A stretch of 64,000 bases of DNA from Methanobrevibacter millerae (GCF_001477655.1 NZ_CP011266.1:1348001-1412000), one strand, 5' to 3'; counted from the stretch's first letter, positions 26,972 to 36,783 are shown. Made by a program: numbers and translations. The notes: a model not told the origin generated them from the sequence alone.

Positions 26972-27955
26972 TTGCCTTTGAAAAAATTCAATTCAAATGA
27001 TGAAAAGTTGATTAAAGACACGATAAATGAAAACATTGCGAGTTCCATGAAAACACAACCCTCTTTTGCTAAATTATTGCAGTTAAATGGATGTTCTTCA
27101 TTAAAACTTGGTTTAATGGGAAGAAAAATTAGAAAACAGTTATTAAAAGAAGCTGAAAGTGGATATTTAACTGTAGAATCAGTTATGCCCAGAGCTTATT
27201 CATTAATGGGAGAATATTTACAAATTAATGAAGTTAAAACATTTGAAGAATTGGAAATTGGAAATAGCATTCCCAATATTGAAAATGACACTTCTGAAAT
27301 TGTAAATACTGAGGAAAAGATTGATACAATCCTTCAAAAAGGATTTAATGCTACATTACCATATATAAGTTCCGGTGTCAGATTTGGGCAAGCCGGAGGA
27401 AATAGTTTTGGAGGGGCTACTTATGTTTCATCCCAATTTGGAGAAGGGCAAACCGAATGGAAAAATAGTATGGTCTTTTTCGTGGAAAATGGATTAAGAA
27501 TAGATGAAACAGAACAATTCATTCATTATAAACAAGTAGATTATGTGGATTATTCAGAAAAAGAAGATAGAAAAGGTTTATTTGCATTTAAAAGAAAAGG
27601 CATCACTTTTATCATGAAAAATGGTGAACAAATTATTATGAGAGTTTTGGCAGATGAATTAAATGCCATTAGATATTTAATAGATACAAACATGGAAAAC
27701 AATAAAAAAACAAATATTGTCGAAAATAGGGATAATAATGAGGATATTTTAATTAAATATTTTGACATGTTTGAAAAAGGTTTAATTACTCGTGAAGAAT
27801 TTCAGTTAAAAAAAGAGCAGTTATTTGAGAATAATAATTCTGATAATTCACTTTTAAAATCAAAACAACAACAATTATATTGTACTAAATGCGGAAGTTT
27901 AATTGATACAGATTCAAATTTTTGTAGCAATTGCGGAAATCAGCTAAAACAATGA
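26972..27955 (+). CDS. PH-like/SHOCT/zinc-ribbon protein (TTG start)
   Basis: A 327-residue relative of the 18504 gene. It has an N-terminal helical region (LIKDTINENIASSMKTQPSF), a PH-like domain with VFFVENGLRI and HYKQVDYVDYSEK...GKRKGITFIMKNG-type strands, a SHOCT motif (YFDMFEKGLITREEFQLKK) and a zinc ribbon (CTKCGSLIDTDSNFCSNCG) at the end. The start is TTG 26972: GAGGAGGAT lies 7 bases before it and no in-frame ATG is near. It diverges from the EEP operon across 256 bases. Function unknown. Confidence 0.72.
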   Translation: MPLKKFNSNDEKLIKDTINENIASSMKTQPSFAKLLQLNGCSSLKLGLMGRKIRKQLLKEAESGYLTVESVMPRAYSLMGEYLQINEVKTFEELEIGNSIPNIENDTSEIVNTEEKIDTILQKGFNATLPYISSGVRFGQAGGNSFGGATYVSSQFGEGQTEWKNSMVFFVENGLRIDETEQFIHYKQVDYVDYSEKEDRKGLFAFKRKGITFIMKNGEQIIMRVLADELNAIRYLIDTNMENNKKTNIVENRDNNEDILIKYFDMFEKGLITREEFQLKKEQLFENNNSDNSLLKSKQQQLYCTKCGSLIDTDSNFCSNCGNQLKQ

Positions 27956-27996
27956 AGAACTTTTATGTTTTATAATTTGAACTTAAATCTTTCAAA

Positions 27997-29097
27997 TCAA
28001 TTTAATTTAGTGCCGCAATTCGTGCAAAACTTCTGATCTTCGTAGTTAACAGGAGTCTTGCAATTAGGACATTCAAGAATAGCTTTTTTCCCATGTAAAA
28101 TTTTGGATTTTTCCATTTCAAATTCTTCTTTCGTCAAATAACCATGCTCATACAATTCAACATATTTTAAAATCTCATCTGCATCGGAAACTTTGTTTGT
28201 CGGTTCATTTTGAGAAATTTCATCCCAGCCTTTTTCTTCAAATTCTCGTCCTCTGGCATTTTGATTGACAATATCCATGAACTGGTCATTGATAAGATTT
28301 TGAATCTTTACAGCATCCCATATTGCTACAACAACAAATCCCATGTATATTATCTGGTTTTCAAGAAGTATTATTTTCAAATTATTATTGACGTGAGGCT
28401 CAACGGATATGATGGACTCATAAGGAATTCTTAAATCTTTTCCGTCCTTTTGAGCGTTTCTGAATACTATTCCATTATCCACCACAAGCATTTGTGTTGA
28501 AATTGTTCTGTTTACCTCCTCCTGCTGAATTTCATCCTGAATAGCTAATCCAATGAGCCCAAAATATTTTGTTGCAACACCTCTTGATAGGCTATTATCA
28601 ATATATTTGAGTTTTATTTCCTTTTCGGGAAGTATTACATTAACAGTGACTCCCTGATAAATATTATATTTGGTATAAATCTCCAATTCCTTCTGTTTGT
28701 TTTTTTTCATTTCCGATTCATATTTAAGTCTTTTATGTTCAAGTTTTTCATGATACTTTATATAATAGCTTGGACCCAGGAAATTATCTATATCATTTTG
28801 TGTTTTAAATTCGCTGGTGTTCCTGTGATATTTCTGCCTGATTTTTGAATTAAGAGCATTACAGTCCATGTGCAGTAATTCATCAAGACGCTTTTCAATA
28901 TCTTCCAAAGCCAATGTTTTATTGAGACATTCATCTTTTAAAATAGCTTTTTCATTATTATTGGTGGGATTCTTTTCATATTTATATGAATATGCTTTTT
29001 CAGTAAAATAATCACTTGGCGTGAATCCACCGCATAGCTCCTTAATTTTATTTTCACATGCCTTTTGATAATCTGAAGTTTTATTGAATAATCCCAT
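27997..29097 (-). CDS. PH-like/SHOCT/zinc-ribbon protein, long form
   Basis: A 366-residue paralog with an extra ~140-residue charged helical N-terminus (MGLFNKTSDYQKACENK...). Then comes the same PH-like core as the 18504 gene (VNVILPEKEIKLK, SRGVATKYFGLIGLA, VVDNGIVFRNA, DLRIPYESIISVE), SHOCT (LKYVELYEHGYLTKEEFEME) and a zinc ribbon (CPNCKTPVNYEDQKFCTNCG). ATG 29097 follows AAGTGATG, 5 bases after the potassium-channel stop; the two genes are coupled, which hints that the PH-like protein may act at the membrane with the channel. Confidence 0.75.
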   Translation of the reverse strand: MGLFNKTSDYQKACENKIKELCGGFTPSDYFTEKAYSYKYEKNPTNNNEKAILKDECLNKTLALEDIEKRLDELLHMDCNALNSKIRQKYHRNTSEFKTQNDIDNFLGPSYYIKYHEKLEHKRLKYESEMKKNKQKELEIYTKYNIYQGVTVNVILPEKEIKLKYIDNSLSRGVATKYFGLIGLAIQDEIQQEEVNRTISTQMLVVDNGIVFRNAQKDGKDLRIPYESIISVEPHVNNNLKIILLENQIIYMGFVVVAIWDAVKIQNLINDQFMDIVNQNARGREFEEKGWDEISQNEPTNKVSDADEILKYVELYEHGYLTKEEFEMEKSKILHGKKAILECPNCKTPVNYEDQKFCTNCGTKLN

Positions 29098-29102
29098 AAT
29101 CA

Positions 29103-29921
29103 TCACTTCCTATTTTTTAAGATATCATTTAACTTTAAAATCTCATTGCCTAACATTTCATTTTGTTCTTGCAATTTTGAATTTTCCCTTTTTATTTCCT
29201 TAAGCTCTTCACTTATTGAATTTAGACTATCCATAATAGCTTCCTTATCGACCTTTTCATCTTCAGAAATCAGTCTGTCTGTCAAATAAGAGGATATTGC
29301 TGCGGTTATCATGGAAAATATAAATATTCCAACAATTATTAAAATCAATGCAATAACCTTTTCATTGAATGTGACAGGTGTAATATCACCATATCCGACA
29401 GTGGTCAATGTTACTACCACGAAATAAAAATCATCGAATAAACCATAGGAAGGACCGAAAAAATACATCAATAGAGTGAAAAATAACACAGTTAATATTA
29501 TTCCAAGACCTATCCTGTCGAGGTTACTTTTTTTAAGGAATATATTGAGGCTGTCAAAGAATTTGCTGAATAAAACAATTACACGTAAAAACTTAAGCAG
29601 TCTAATCAGCCTTAAAAAACGGGCTGATGAAAATATTGCAGGTAAAATCAAATCAAATGGAATAGCCGCAATCAAATCTATCCAATTGCTTTTCTGCTTT
29701 AAAAATACCTTTTTGGGTTTCGACAAGTAAAAATTAATGCAAAATTCACCTAAAAGAATAAAACATACCATCAAATCAAAAATATATAAAGCCCATGCAA
29801 TATCTGAAGGAAGTTCAAAACAGATTAAAAGCAAAATGCAAACTATATCTATTAGAACCAATATGTTTAATATAAACCATGCGATATATCTTGCATTATA
29901 TTCCTTACCTCTAAATTTCAA
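29103..29921 (-). CDS. Voltage-gated potassium channel (six-helix type)
   Basis: A 272-residue ion channel: S1-S4 voltage-sensor helices with arginine-rich S4 RFLRLIRLLKFLRV, then S5, the pore loop with selectivity filter TTVGYGDITP, S6 (LILIIVGIFIFSMITAAIS), and a C-terminal coiled coil (EAIMDSLNSISEELKEIKR...) for tetramer assembly. It starts at TTG 29921 behind GGTGA. It resembles KvAP-type archaeal channels. The next gene starts 5 bases after its stop. Confidence 0.9.
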   Translation of the reverse strand: MKFRGKEYNARYIAWFILNILVLIDIVCILLLICFELPSDIAWALYIFDLMVCFILLGEFCINFYLSKPKKVFLKQKSNWIDLIAAIPFDLILPAIFSSARFLRLIRLLKFLRVIVLFSKFFDSLNIFLKKSNLDRIGLGIILTVLFFTLLMYFFGPSYGLFDDFYFVVVTLTTVGYGDITPVTFNEKVIALILIIVGIFIFSMITAAISSYLTDRLISEDEKVDKEAIMDSLNSISEELKEIKRENSKLQEQNEMLGNEILKLNDILKNRK

Positions 29922-30081
29922 AATTTCACCACAATCACTTTTTGAACATCCAATTTAATTTAAAGACTTCATTTTACAAATATTTTCTATATAATTGTAT
30001 ATATAATGTTAATAATATAAGTTTATATTAATACTTACAAATAATATATACTTTTTAAACAACAAGAACATATCTTATATT

Positions 30082-32478
30082 ATGATGAAAATGAAACAAA
30101 ATGCATTTACAGGAAACAACACTGATTTTTACAAACAGCTGAAAAAAAGCATCAAAGATGCTGATAGCATTGATATTATTGTTTCATTTCTTATGAAATC
30201 CGGCGTCAAACTGATCATTGATGATTTGAGGGATGCTGTTGACAACAACAAAAAGATTCGCATCCTGACAAGCAGATACCTGAACATCACACAGCCAGAG
30301 GCATTAATTCTACTAAAAGAATTAAAAGACATTGACTTAAGATTCTACTCAAATAAAAACAAGAGTTTTCACCCAAAAGCATACATTTTCCACAATAAAG
30401 ACTATGATGAAATCTATGTGGGTTCATCAAACCTTTCAAAAGGAGCTTTAACTGATTCTATCGAGTGGAACTACCATTTTACAAAATCCCAAAACGAGGA
30501 TGACTTCAATCATTTCCAGGAAACTTTCAATGATTTATTTGAAAAACATTCCATCGAAATCACAGATAAGATTCTGAATGAATATTCCAAAAAATGGAAA
30601 AGGCCAAAGCTTCAATTAAATCAAAGGGACAATGAATTATTTGAACCGAACGGTGCACAACTTGAAGCATTATACAACTTAAACAAATCTCGTGAAGAGG
30701 GTTATGACAAGGCACTTGTTGTTGCAGCTACAGGTATAGGAAAAACATATCTTGCTGCATTTGATGCAAAAAATTATGAAAAAATTTTATTTTTAGCACA
30801 TAGAGAAGAAATCATAACACAGGCTTCAGAGAGCTTTAAAAACATATACCCAAATAAAACCCAGGGATTTTACTACAGCAAAGATAAAGATATCGAAAAA
30901 GACATAATTTTCGCACTGGTTCAAAGTCTAGGAAAAAAGACAAACCTCAATGAATTCAAAAGGGATTATTTTGACTATATTATCATTGATGAGTTTCATC
31001 ATGCTGTAGCAGACAATTACAAAAGAGTTCTTGATTATTTCACACCAAAATTCCTTTTGGGCCTTACTGCAACACCTGAAAGGCTTGACAACAGGGATGT
31101 ATTTGCACTGTGCGACTACAACAATGTATATGAAATCCGATTAAAAGAAGCAATCAACAAAGGATATCTCTCACCATTCAGGTATTATGGAATCTATGAC
31201 GATACTGTTGACTACAGCCAAATCAATATGAAAAACGGAAGGTATGATGAAAAGGATCTTGAAGAAAAGCTGATGATTCACAAAAGGGCAGAACTTGTTT
31301 TAAGACATTTTCTTAAATACAATTCATCTTCTGCAATAGGTTTCTGCTCATCAAGAAATCATGCGGAGTATATGGCTAAATATTTCACAGAAAATGACAT
31401 TCCTTCAGCTGCTGTATACAGCGGAAGCCAGGGAGAATATACAGAAAACAGAAAGGATGCAGTAGAAAAACTCAAAAATAACAAACTTAAAGCTTTATTT
31501 ACAGTAGACATGTTCAATGAAGGGGTTGACATTCCATCAATCGATACTGTTTTATTTTTAAGGCCGACACAGTCACCGACGATATTTCTCCAGCAATTGG
31601 GAAGGGGACTTAGAAAAGATGAAAACAAAAAATACCTGACTGTCCTTGACTTTATCGGAAACTATAAAAAGGCAAATATGGCGCCGTTTCTTTTAAGCGG
31701 ATATGACTACAACACAAAAACACTTTTAAATGAAAGTGTTATGGAGTTTGAATATCCTGATGATTGCTATATTGACTTTGACTTTAAGCTTGTTGACTTG
31801 TTTAAAATCCAGGCAACTCAGGAGCTTAAAATAAAAGATAGAATCGTCCTTGAATATGAAAGTATAAAGGCTAAAATCGGCAAAAGGCCAAGCCGTGTTG
31901 ATCTGTTTTTAGGAATGGATGACAGCATTATCACATCAATGAAAAAATCATCTAAAATAAACCTTTTTAGAGATTACCTGAAATTTTTAGACGACAATGA
32001 TGAATTAAATATTGAAGAAAGGGAATTCATATCAACGCCTGCCCATGACTTTTTAAAAACAATCGAAACGACAAACATGACCAAATCATACAAGATGCCC
32101 ATACTTAAAGCATTTTATAATGATGGAGAGATAAAGTTAGACATAACAGAAGATGATGTCTATAAAAGCATGAGGGAATTCTACTCATACAAGTCAAATG
32201 CAGTGGACATGCTCAAGGACAAATCATCCAAAAACTTCGCTTCATGGCAAAAAAAGCAATACTTATCTCTTGCAAAAAGAAATCCGATAAAATTTCTGCT
32301 TAAAACCCATAGCGAGTTTTTTATAAAAAAGGAAGGATATGCAATAAGCCTGTCAGATGAACTGAAAGATTATATTAATTTGGATTCATTCAAAAATCAT
32401 TTTAAAGACATTATAGAATACAGAACCCTATACTATTACAAGACAAGATATGAAAAGAAAAGTGATAATTATGAATAA
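30082..32478 (+). CDS. PLD-domain DEAD/DEAH-box helicase
   Basis: A 798-residue fusion. Residues 1-190 are PLD-like, with one HxK site FHPKAYIFHNK followed by VGSSNLSKGAL. Residues 195-560 are an SF2 helicase: VVAATGIGKTYLAAF (Walker A), YIIIDEFHHAVADN (DEFH box), LLGLTATPERLD (III), FTVDMFNEGVDIPSIDT (V) and QQLGRGLRKDENK (VI). The C-terminal ~240 residues are family-specific and helical. A TATA-like string at 30041-30050 lies ~36 bases before the ATG and no ribosome site is seen, so the mRNA may be nearly leaderless. It overlaps the methyltransferase by 8 bases. Likely a nucleic-acid-degrading defence or repair enzyme. Confidence 0.87.
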   Translation: MMKMKQNAFTGNNTDFYKQLKKSIKDADSIDIIVSFLMKSGVKLIIDDLRDAVDNNKKIRILTSRYLNITQPEALILLKELKDIDLRFYSNKNKSFHPKAYIFHNKDYDEIYVGSSNLSKGALTDSIEWNYHFTKSQNEDDFNHFQETFNDLFEKHSIEITDKILNEYSKKWKRPKLQLNQRDNELFEPNGAQLEALYNLNKSREEGYDKALVVAATGIGKTYLAAFDAKNYEKILFLAHREEIITQASESFKNIYPNKTQGFYYSKDKDIEKDIIFALVQSLGKKTNLNEFKRDYFDYIIIDEFHHAVADNYKRVLDYFTPKFLLGLTATPERLDNRDVFALCDYNNVYEIRLKEAINKGYLSPFRYYGIYDDTVDYSQINMKNGRYDEKDLEEKLMIHKRAELVLRHFLKYNSSSAIGFCSSRNHAEYMAKYFTENDIPSAAVYSGSQGEYTENRKDAVEKLKNNKLKALFTVDMFNEGVDIPSIDTVLFLRPTQSPTIFLQQLGRGLRKDENKKYLTVLDFIGNYKKANMAPFLLSGYDYNTKTLLNESVMEFEYPDDCYIDFDFKLVDLFKIQATQELKIKDRIVLEYESIKAKIGKRPSRVDLFLGMDDSIITSMKKSSKINLFRDYLKFLDDNDELNIEEREFISTPAHDFLKTIETTNMTKSYKMPILKAFYNDGEIKLDITEDDVYKSMREFYSYKSNAVDMLKDKSSKNFASWQKKQYLSLAKRNPIKFLLKTHSEFFIKKEGYAISLSDELKDYINLDSFKNHFKDIIEYRTLYYYKTRYEKKSDNYE

Positions 32479-33052
32479 CTTTTATGATGATAATGCAGAG
32501 GAATTCTTTAAAGGAACAGTAAACGTAGACATTAGCTATTTATATGACGACTTTTTAAGTCTGATTCCAGATAACGGGAACATCCTTGATGCAGGATGCG
32601 GATCCGGAAGAGACTCAAAGTTTTTCATCTCTAAAAACTATAACGTAACATCAATCGACGGATCTTATGAAATGTGCAGGGTTGCAGGCGAATATCTTGA
32701 ACGAGAAGTCATGCACATGCAGTTTCAGGAAATGGAATTTGAAAATGAGTTTGACGGAATCTGGGCTCTAGCATCACTATTGCATGTGCCGTCTGATGAA
32801 ATCAAAGATGTTTTAAAAAGATTTAAAAACGCATTAAAGGAAAATGGAGTAATTTACGCATCATTCAAGTACGGCGAGTTTGAAGGAGAGAGAAACGGAA
32901 GATACTTTAATGACATGGATGAGAAATCATCAAATGAGCTATTCGAAAAGTTAGGCTTTGAAATCATTAAAACCTGGACAACACAGGATGCAAGAAAAGA
33001 CCGTGAAGATGAAAAATGGCTTAATATCATTGTTAAAAAAATAAATTTTTAG
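32471..33052 (+). CDS. SAM-dependent class I methyltransferase
   Basis: A 193-residue Rossmann methyltransferase: NILDAGCGSGRDSKFF (motif I, SAM glycines), VTSIDGSYEM (acidic loop), FDGIWALASLLHVP (motif IV region). ATG 32471 follows AAAGTGATAATT and overlaps the helicase end by 8 bases; the frame's earlier ATG lacks a site. The substrate is unknown: there is no DPPY/NPPY, so not an N6-adenine DNA methylase of the usual kind. The tight coupling to a PLD-helicase suggests a joint function. Confidence 0.85.
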   Translation: MNNFYDDNAEEFFKGTVNVDISYLYDDFLSLIPDNGNILDAGCGSGRDSKFFISKNYNVTSIDGSYEMCRVAGEYLEREVMHMQFQEMEFENEFDGIWALASLLHVPSDEIKDVLKRFKNALKENGVIYASFKYGEFEGERNGRYFNDMDEKSSNELFEKLGFEIIKTWTTQDARKDREDEKWLNIIVKKINF

Positions 33053-33144
33053 ATAATGTACGAAACATTAAAATTAATTAAAAAAATATTTTTATTAAAT
33101 TTTTGAAATACCTCATTATCTTTCAATTTATCAATGTTAATTTG

Positions 33145-33381
33145 TTATTTTCCACCTCCAGAATTTTTACTCTCGAAATCAGTGAAATTAATTCCAGTTG
33201 ATCCTTGAGTGTTATCTTTACTTCTTATAACATAATTAATTGGATAAACAAGCGAATAATAATTATTTTCGTAGAGTTTATCTGAAGTATCATTCATTGC
33301 CATAAAATTCACCGATAAGAATAAAATAAATATGATTATTGGAATAGCAATGAAAAGTTTAAGAGTAAAATTGTCCTTCAT
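33145..33381 (-). CDS. Small membrane-anchored protein, 78 residues
   Basis: MKDNFTLKLFIAIPIIIFILFLSVNFMAM: one N-terminal membrane helix, then a polar outside tail ending SKNSGGGK. ATG 33381 lies inside the end of the Ig-like gene (23-base overlap in another frame); GGAG is 12 bases upstream. The coupling suggests the two surface proteins work together. No known family. Confidence 0.55.
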   Translation of the reverse strand: MKDNFTLKLFIAIPIIIFILFLSVNFMAMNDTSDKLYENNYYSLVYPINYVIRSKDNTQGSTGINFTDFESKNSGGGK

Positions 33382-33901
33382 CAGGGAAAAATTCTCCAGA
33401 TTTACTATATACACCCCGAATACCATCTTTATAACATACTGTGCGACCATCATAAACTGGTTTGGTACTATAAGGAGAACTTGAGACCGATTTGGTAGTT
33501 TCTTTTACAACTTCCTTTATTTCTATTTTTTGAGTCATGTTTGAAACTGAATAATTATCATTTCCGCCATATGTAACATTAAATGTATACTCCCCAGGAG
33601 TTAACCCTTTCAATTGCAGAATTCCATTACCCATTCCGTCTGTTTTTACTTGTTGTTGGTTTTTAGCCCCATTTGCATCGATAATAGTTATGTTAACTGT
33701 TTGGTTTGCAAGTGGTGTACCATTAATATCTGTTAACGCGATAGAAAAACTATCTCCATCATGTAAAGTATTATTGCTTGTAACTGTAATTTTCGTGTTT
33801 ATTTTTGCATTTGTTGTTGGATTTATATACATCACACCAAAAACAACAAGCAAAGCGATAATTATTATTAATAAAGCAATTATAATCTTATTATTTTCCA
33901 T
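33359..33901 (-). CDS. Membrane-anchored Ig-like domain protein
   Basis: 180 residues: an N-terminal helix (IIIALLIIIIALLVVFGVMY), then one Ig-like domain (~30-125: TLHDGDSFSIALTDINGTPL, ANQTVNITIIDANG, LKGLTPGEYTFNVTYGGND) and a variable tail. ATG 33901 follows GGGGAGTG. It is one of several paralogs (34115, 40113, 58213, 59555) sharing helix and Ig domain but not tails. Probably exposed on the cell surface; role unknown. Confidence 0.75.
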   Translation of the reverse strand: MENNKIIIALLIIIIALLVVFGVMYINPTTNAKINTKITVTSNNTLHDGDSFSIALTDINGTPLANQTVNITIIDANGAKNQQQVKTDGMGNGILQLKGLTPGEYTFNVTYGGNDNYSVSNMTQKIEIKEVVKETTKSVSSSPYSTKPVYDGRTVCYKDGIRGVYSKSGEFFPDEGQFYS

Positions 33902-34006
33902 TTGCACTCCCCATTTATTAAATTTGTTATTATGTTGTGTATTAATATCTTGCCAACAACATTTAATATTTTCTGTTAATGTATTTTTATTATTAGTTAA
34001 TAGTGT

Positions 34007-34044
34007 ATAAAAAAATAGAAAAAGAGTTGAGAATAAATCCCAAC
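34007..34044 (-). terminator. Hairpin terminator after the truncated Ig-like gene
   Basis: On the minus strand GTTGGGA/TCTCAAC forms a stem with loop TTTAT, followed by a T-rich run (TCTTTTTCTATTTTTTT). The same stem-loop design occurs at 56425-56470. Confidence 0.6.
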
Positions 34045-34114
34045 ATCAGATGTTTGAATCTGCAAAGCTTCCCTGCATAATGCGCCAGCCATAATGTAAA
34101 TGTTAAAAACTTAT

Positions 34115-34648
34115 CTAAGTATGATAAATCCCCCGCTTCGGATTATATTGTACATAAAGACCGCTTTTGGCATCATATTTTACATCCAGGCCACTGATCC
34201 GTTCTGATCGAAGAGCCTGCTCTTTTGTTATACCAAGACTATCGGCTTCAGGACCTTCCAGATAATCCCCATTATTAGTGCTTCCTACACTTTCAATAAC
34301 GGCTTTTTTAACAGTGAACTGTTGGGCTGAAGAGCAGTTCAGATAATTATCATTACCGGCATAACTAACGGTTACATTATATTGGCCATCACTTTTATCC
34401 AATTTTAAAGCAGCAATTCCTTCGCCATTAGTAACTGCTGAATGATAATCCCTATTCCCGTCTTTATCAGTTACAGTTATATTTACGGTCTGATTGGCCA
34501 GTGCTGTTCCATTAGCATCAGTCAGCCTAATCTGTATTGAATCACCTTCGTTAAGTTCCGGTCCATTTGCAAAGGTCAGATTTGTGTTTTGTTTATTTGC
34601 ATGAGGCATTATTGCAACTAAACCCGCCAAAAGAAGTATAACAATCAC
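34115..34648 (-). pseudogene. Ig-like surface protein with lost 5' end
   Basis: The Ig-like body is intact (LNEGDSIQIRLTDANGTAL, ANQTVNITVTDKDG, YNVTVSYAGNDNYL) with a tail ending NPKRGIYHT. The frame opens with IICLLVVIVILLLAG, so the first residues of the usual M-x-x-N-K-I start are missing. The only start-like codon is GTG 34648, inside the membrane helix, with no ribosome site. Homology stops near 34669, exactly where a specificity-subunit fragment begins on the other strand. Likely broken by a rearrangement. Confidence 0.6.
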
Positions 34649-34654
34649 AACTAA

Positions 34655-35179
34655 AAGGCAAATAATGATTTAACCGTCAGTAATTTAGTTGGAATGAATA
34701 TTAATAAAGAATTCATTCCCTCTGTTGCAAACACAGTCGGAACTAATTTAGCACGATATAAATTAATCCATAAAGACCAATTTGCATATAATAATATGCA
34801 AGTAGGTAGAGATAGAACCATACGTGTTGCCAGATATAATAATGAAAATCCATCTATAATATCTCCAGCTTATAAAATATTTCAAATATTGGATGAAAAT
34901 ATATTAAAATCAGAATTTTTAATGTTATATTTTTTAAGATCAGAATTTGATAGATTGTGCTGGTTTTATACTGATAGTAGTATCAGAGGAAGTTTAGATT
35001 GGTCTCAATTTTGCGATATAGAAGTTCCAGTTCCATCTATTGAAATTCAAGATAAAATAGTTAATATTTATAATTTTTTAAATGAACGAATCCAACTCAA
35101 ACAAAATATAAATAAAAATTTATATAAAAAAAGTAGTAAAAAAAGATTTTATATTTTTAGAAATCTTTTAAATATTTAG
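34655..35179 (+). pseudogene. Type I restriction specificity subunit (HsdS) fragment
   Basis: The frame is open from 34655, and the HsdS-like part begins about 34670. It encodes one target-recognition domain: VSNLVGMNINKEFIPSVANT, then KYKLIHKDQFAYNNMQVGRD-type residues, DWSQFCDIEVPVPSIEIQDK and the coiled-coil spacer NFLNERIQLKQNI. A full subunit has two such domains and ~400 residues; here the N-terminal domain, a start codon and the partner hsdM/hsdR genes are absent. It may be a dead fragment or a silent recombination cassette. Its 3' end overlaps the next gene's end. Confidence 0.7.
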
Positions 35180-36023
35180 CTTTGATTTTATCAAATTCTT
35201 CTTCAGTTATTGCACCAACATCCAATAACTCTTTAGCTTCTTTTATTTTTTTCATTGGATCAACTTTATCTGATTCAGAACTAGTTTTTTCAATAACAAC
35301 AGTATTTTGAGTGGCGTTATTTTTATGATGTAAAAAAGAATTATATCTACTATCAATTGCATTAACCATGTTCTCAGGAACATTTTTTAATTGAATAAAA
35401 TCAGCTGATTTTAAATTAATAATCAAACTGCTACTTAAATGTAATTTACCTCGTGCATCATAATCAATACCAGCGACATTTTCAAAATAAATCTTACGTG
35501 TACCCATATTAGATTTTAAGAATACAGATTCTTTAAGTATTTCTAAATAGTTGTTTTCAATGAAAACATATGCATTATCAACTTCTCTACGACTAGTATT
35601 TGTGAAAGTTGAATTTTTTCTTTCTTCAATAGCACATTTAAACCATACTCTATTCTGGAATTTGATATTAAATTTTTCTTCTAATTTCTTTTCATTTTCT
35701 TTTAATGGTTTTAGTTTTTCTTCTTGTAATTTTTTGTTGGCTTCATATTGGTTCATTGGTTCACCATACTTTTCATTTAAAAGTTCAGTAAACCTGCCTT
35801 TTATTTCATTTGATTTTAAACTATTATTTTTTATTTCTTTTTTAATTTTTTTAAAACAAGTATTGAAGAATCTTGTTTCTGAAAACCCCATATTGGATAT
35901 ACCATATAATGGTAATAATTGTCTGAATTTGAAAAAAGTATCTTCTTTATAAGTGTCTAATTCTTTTAATGCTTCGGATTCGATTCTTTTTTCTTCATCA
36001 GTTTTCTTATCGAATAAACCCAT
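35157..36023 (-). CDS. SHOCT-domain protein with PH-like core
   Basis: A 288-residue soluble protein beginning [17 protein letters not shown], with a charged helical first half, a PH-like region ([41 protein letters not shown]) and a C-terminal SHOCT motif ([26 protein letters not shown]). No zinc ribbon, unlike its relatives. ATG 36023 follows GGGAGGG. Fourth member of the PH/SHOCT set in this window. Confidence 0.72.
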   Translation of the reverse strand: MGLFDKKTDEEKRIESEALKELDTYKEDTFFKFRQLLPLYGISNMGFSETRFFNTCFKKIKKEIKNNSLKSNEIKGRFTELLNEKYGEPMNQYEANKKLQEEKLKPLKENEKKLEEKFNIKFQNRVWFKCAIEERKNSTFTNTSRREVDNAYVFIENNYLEILKESVFLKSNMGTRKIYFENVAGIDYDARGKLHLSSSLIINLKSADFIQLKNVPENMVNAIDSRYNSFLHHKNNATQNTVVIEKTSSESDKVDPMKKIKEAKELLDVGAITEEEFDKIKAKYLKDF

Positions 36024-36184
36024 TTTAATATTCCCTCCCATATTAATACAAATTATTTTATTTTTAATAGTTATACATAATTTATATCTAAACTGTCAAT
36101 ATATAATTTTATATTTAATTAAAAATAAAAATATTTTATTCATATTTATCACATCGAAATAATCTCATATAAAGATTTCCGTAT

Positions 36185-36196
36185 GCAAGTACTTGC
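36185..36196. promoter_or_regulatory. 12-bp perfect palindrome
   Basis: GCAAGTACTTGC reads the same on both strands. It lies between the SHOCT gene (162 bases upstream of its start) and the small zinc-ribbon gene, and could be an operator for either. Single occurrence, so weak. Confidence 0.3.
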
Positions 36197-36351
36197 TTGC
36201 ATCTTTTAAACCAATATAATAATCTATTTTTTTATGTGTTGAAATAAAAATCTTTATTTTAATAAAATACGTGTATTTATGTTAATAAAAACATATTTAT
36301 CATATAATGCATAATAATTAATAATATGATATTCTACAGGAGGCAAATAAT

Positions 36352-36558
36352 ATGATAACCTGTTCTGTTTGTGGTGGATTGAATAATCCGAATAATGCGG
36401 TTTGTCAACATTGCGGGTCTGATTTAATCGATGAAAGCGAAGCGATGAATTTATTCTATGACAATGATGACAATGACACATCATTTTTCGATTCATCCGA
36501 TGACGATTCCGGAGATTCAAATTATATTGATGATGACGATGATTATGAAGATTATTAA
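36352..36558 (+). CDS. Small zinc-ribbon protein with acidic tail
   Basis: 68 residues: zinc ribbon CSVCGGLNNPNNAVCQHCG, then a strongly acidic tail (DNDDNDTS, DDDSGDSNYIDDDDDY). CAGGAGG lies 8 bases before ATG 36352. Acid tails of this kind bind basic partners or metal ions; no family known. Confidence 0.72.
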   Translation: MITCSVCGGLNNPNNAVCQHCGSDLIDESEAMNLFYDNDDNDTSFFDSSDDDSGDSNYIDDDDDYEDY

Positions 36559-36783
36559 AAATCATTATTTAACTTAAATATTTTTCTAAATTTGCTGAAA
36601 TAACTAATACACAGATATTCGCCAAACTCATTTACATGAGCATGCTAATACATATTAAAAATAATTTAAATTTATTTGAAAAGCAAATAAAAATCCCCTT
36701 TCATAATAATATTTGATTTTCAAATCTCACTTTTTGTTTTCAATATCTTCACAGATAAAAAAGCATTTAGGGGTCTGAATTTT

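Noticed and set aside
36254-36565. 103-residue minus frame opposite the small zinc-ribbon gene
   Set aside because: His/Asn/Arg-rich shadow of the acidic tail; the plus gene has a ribosome site and zinc ligands.
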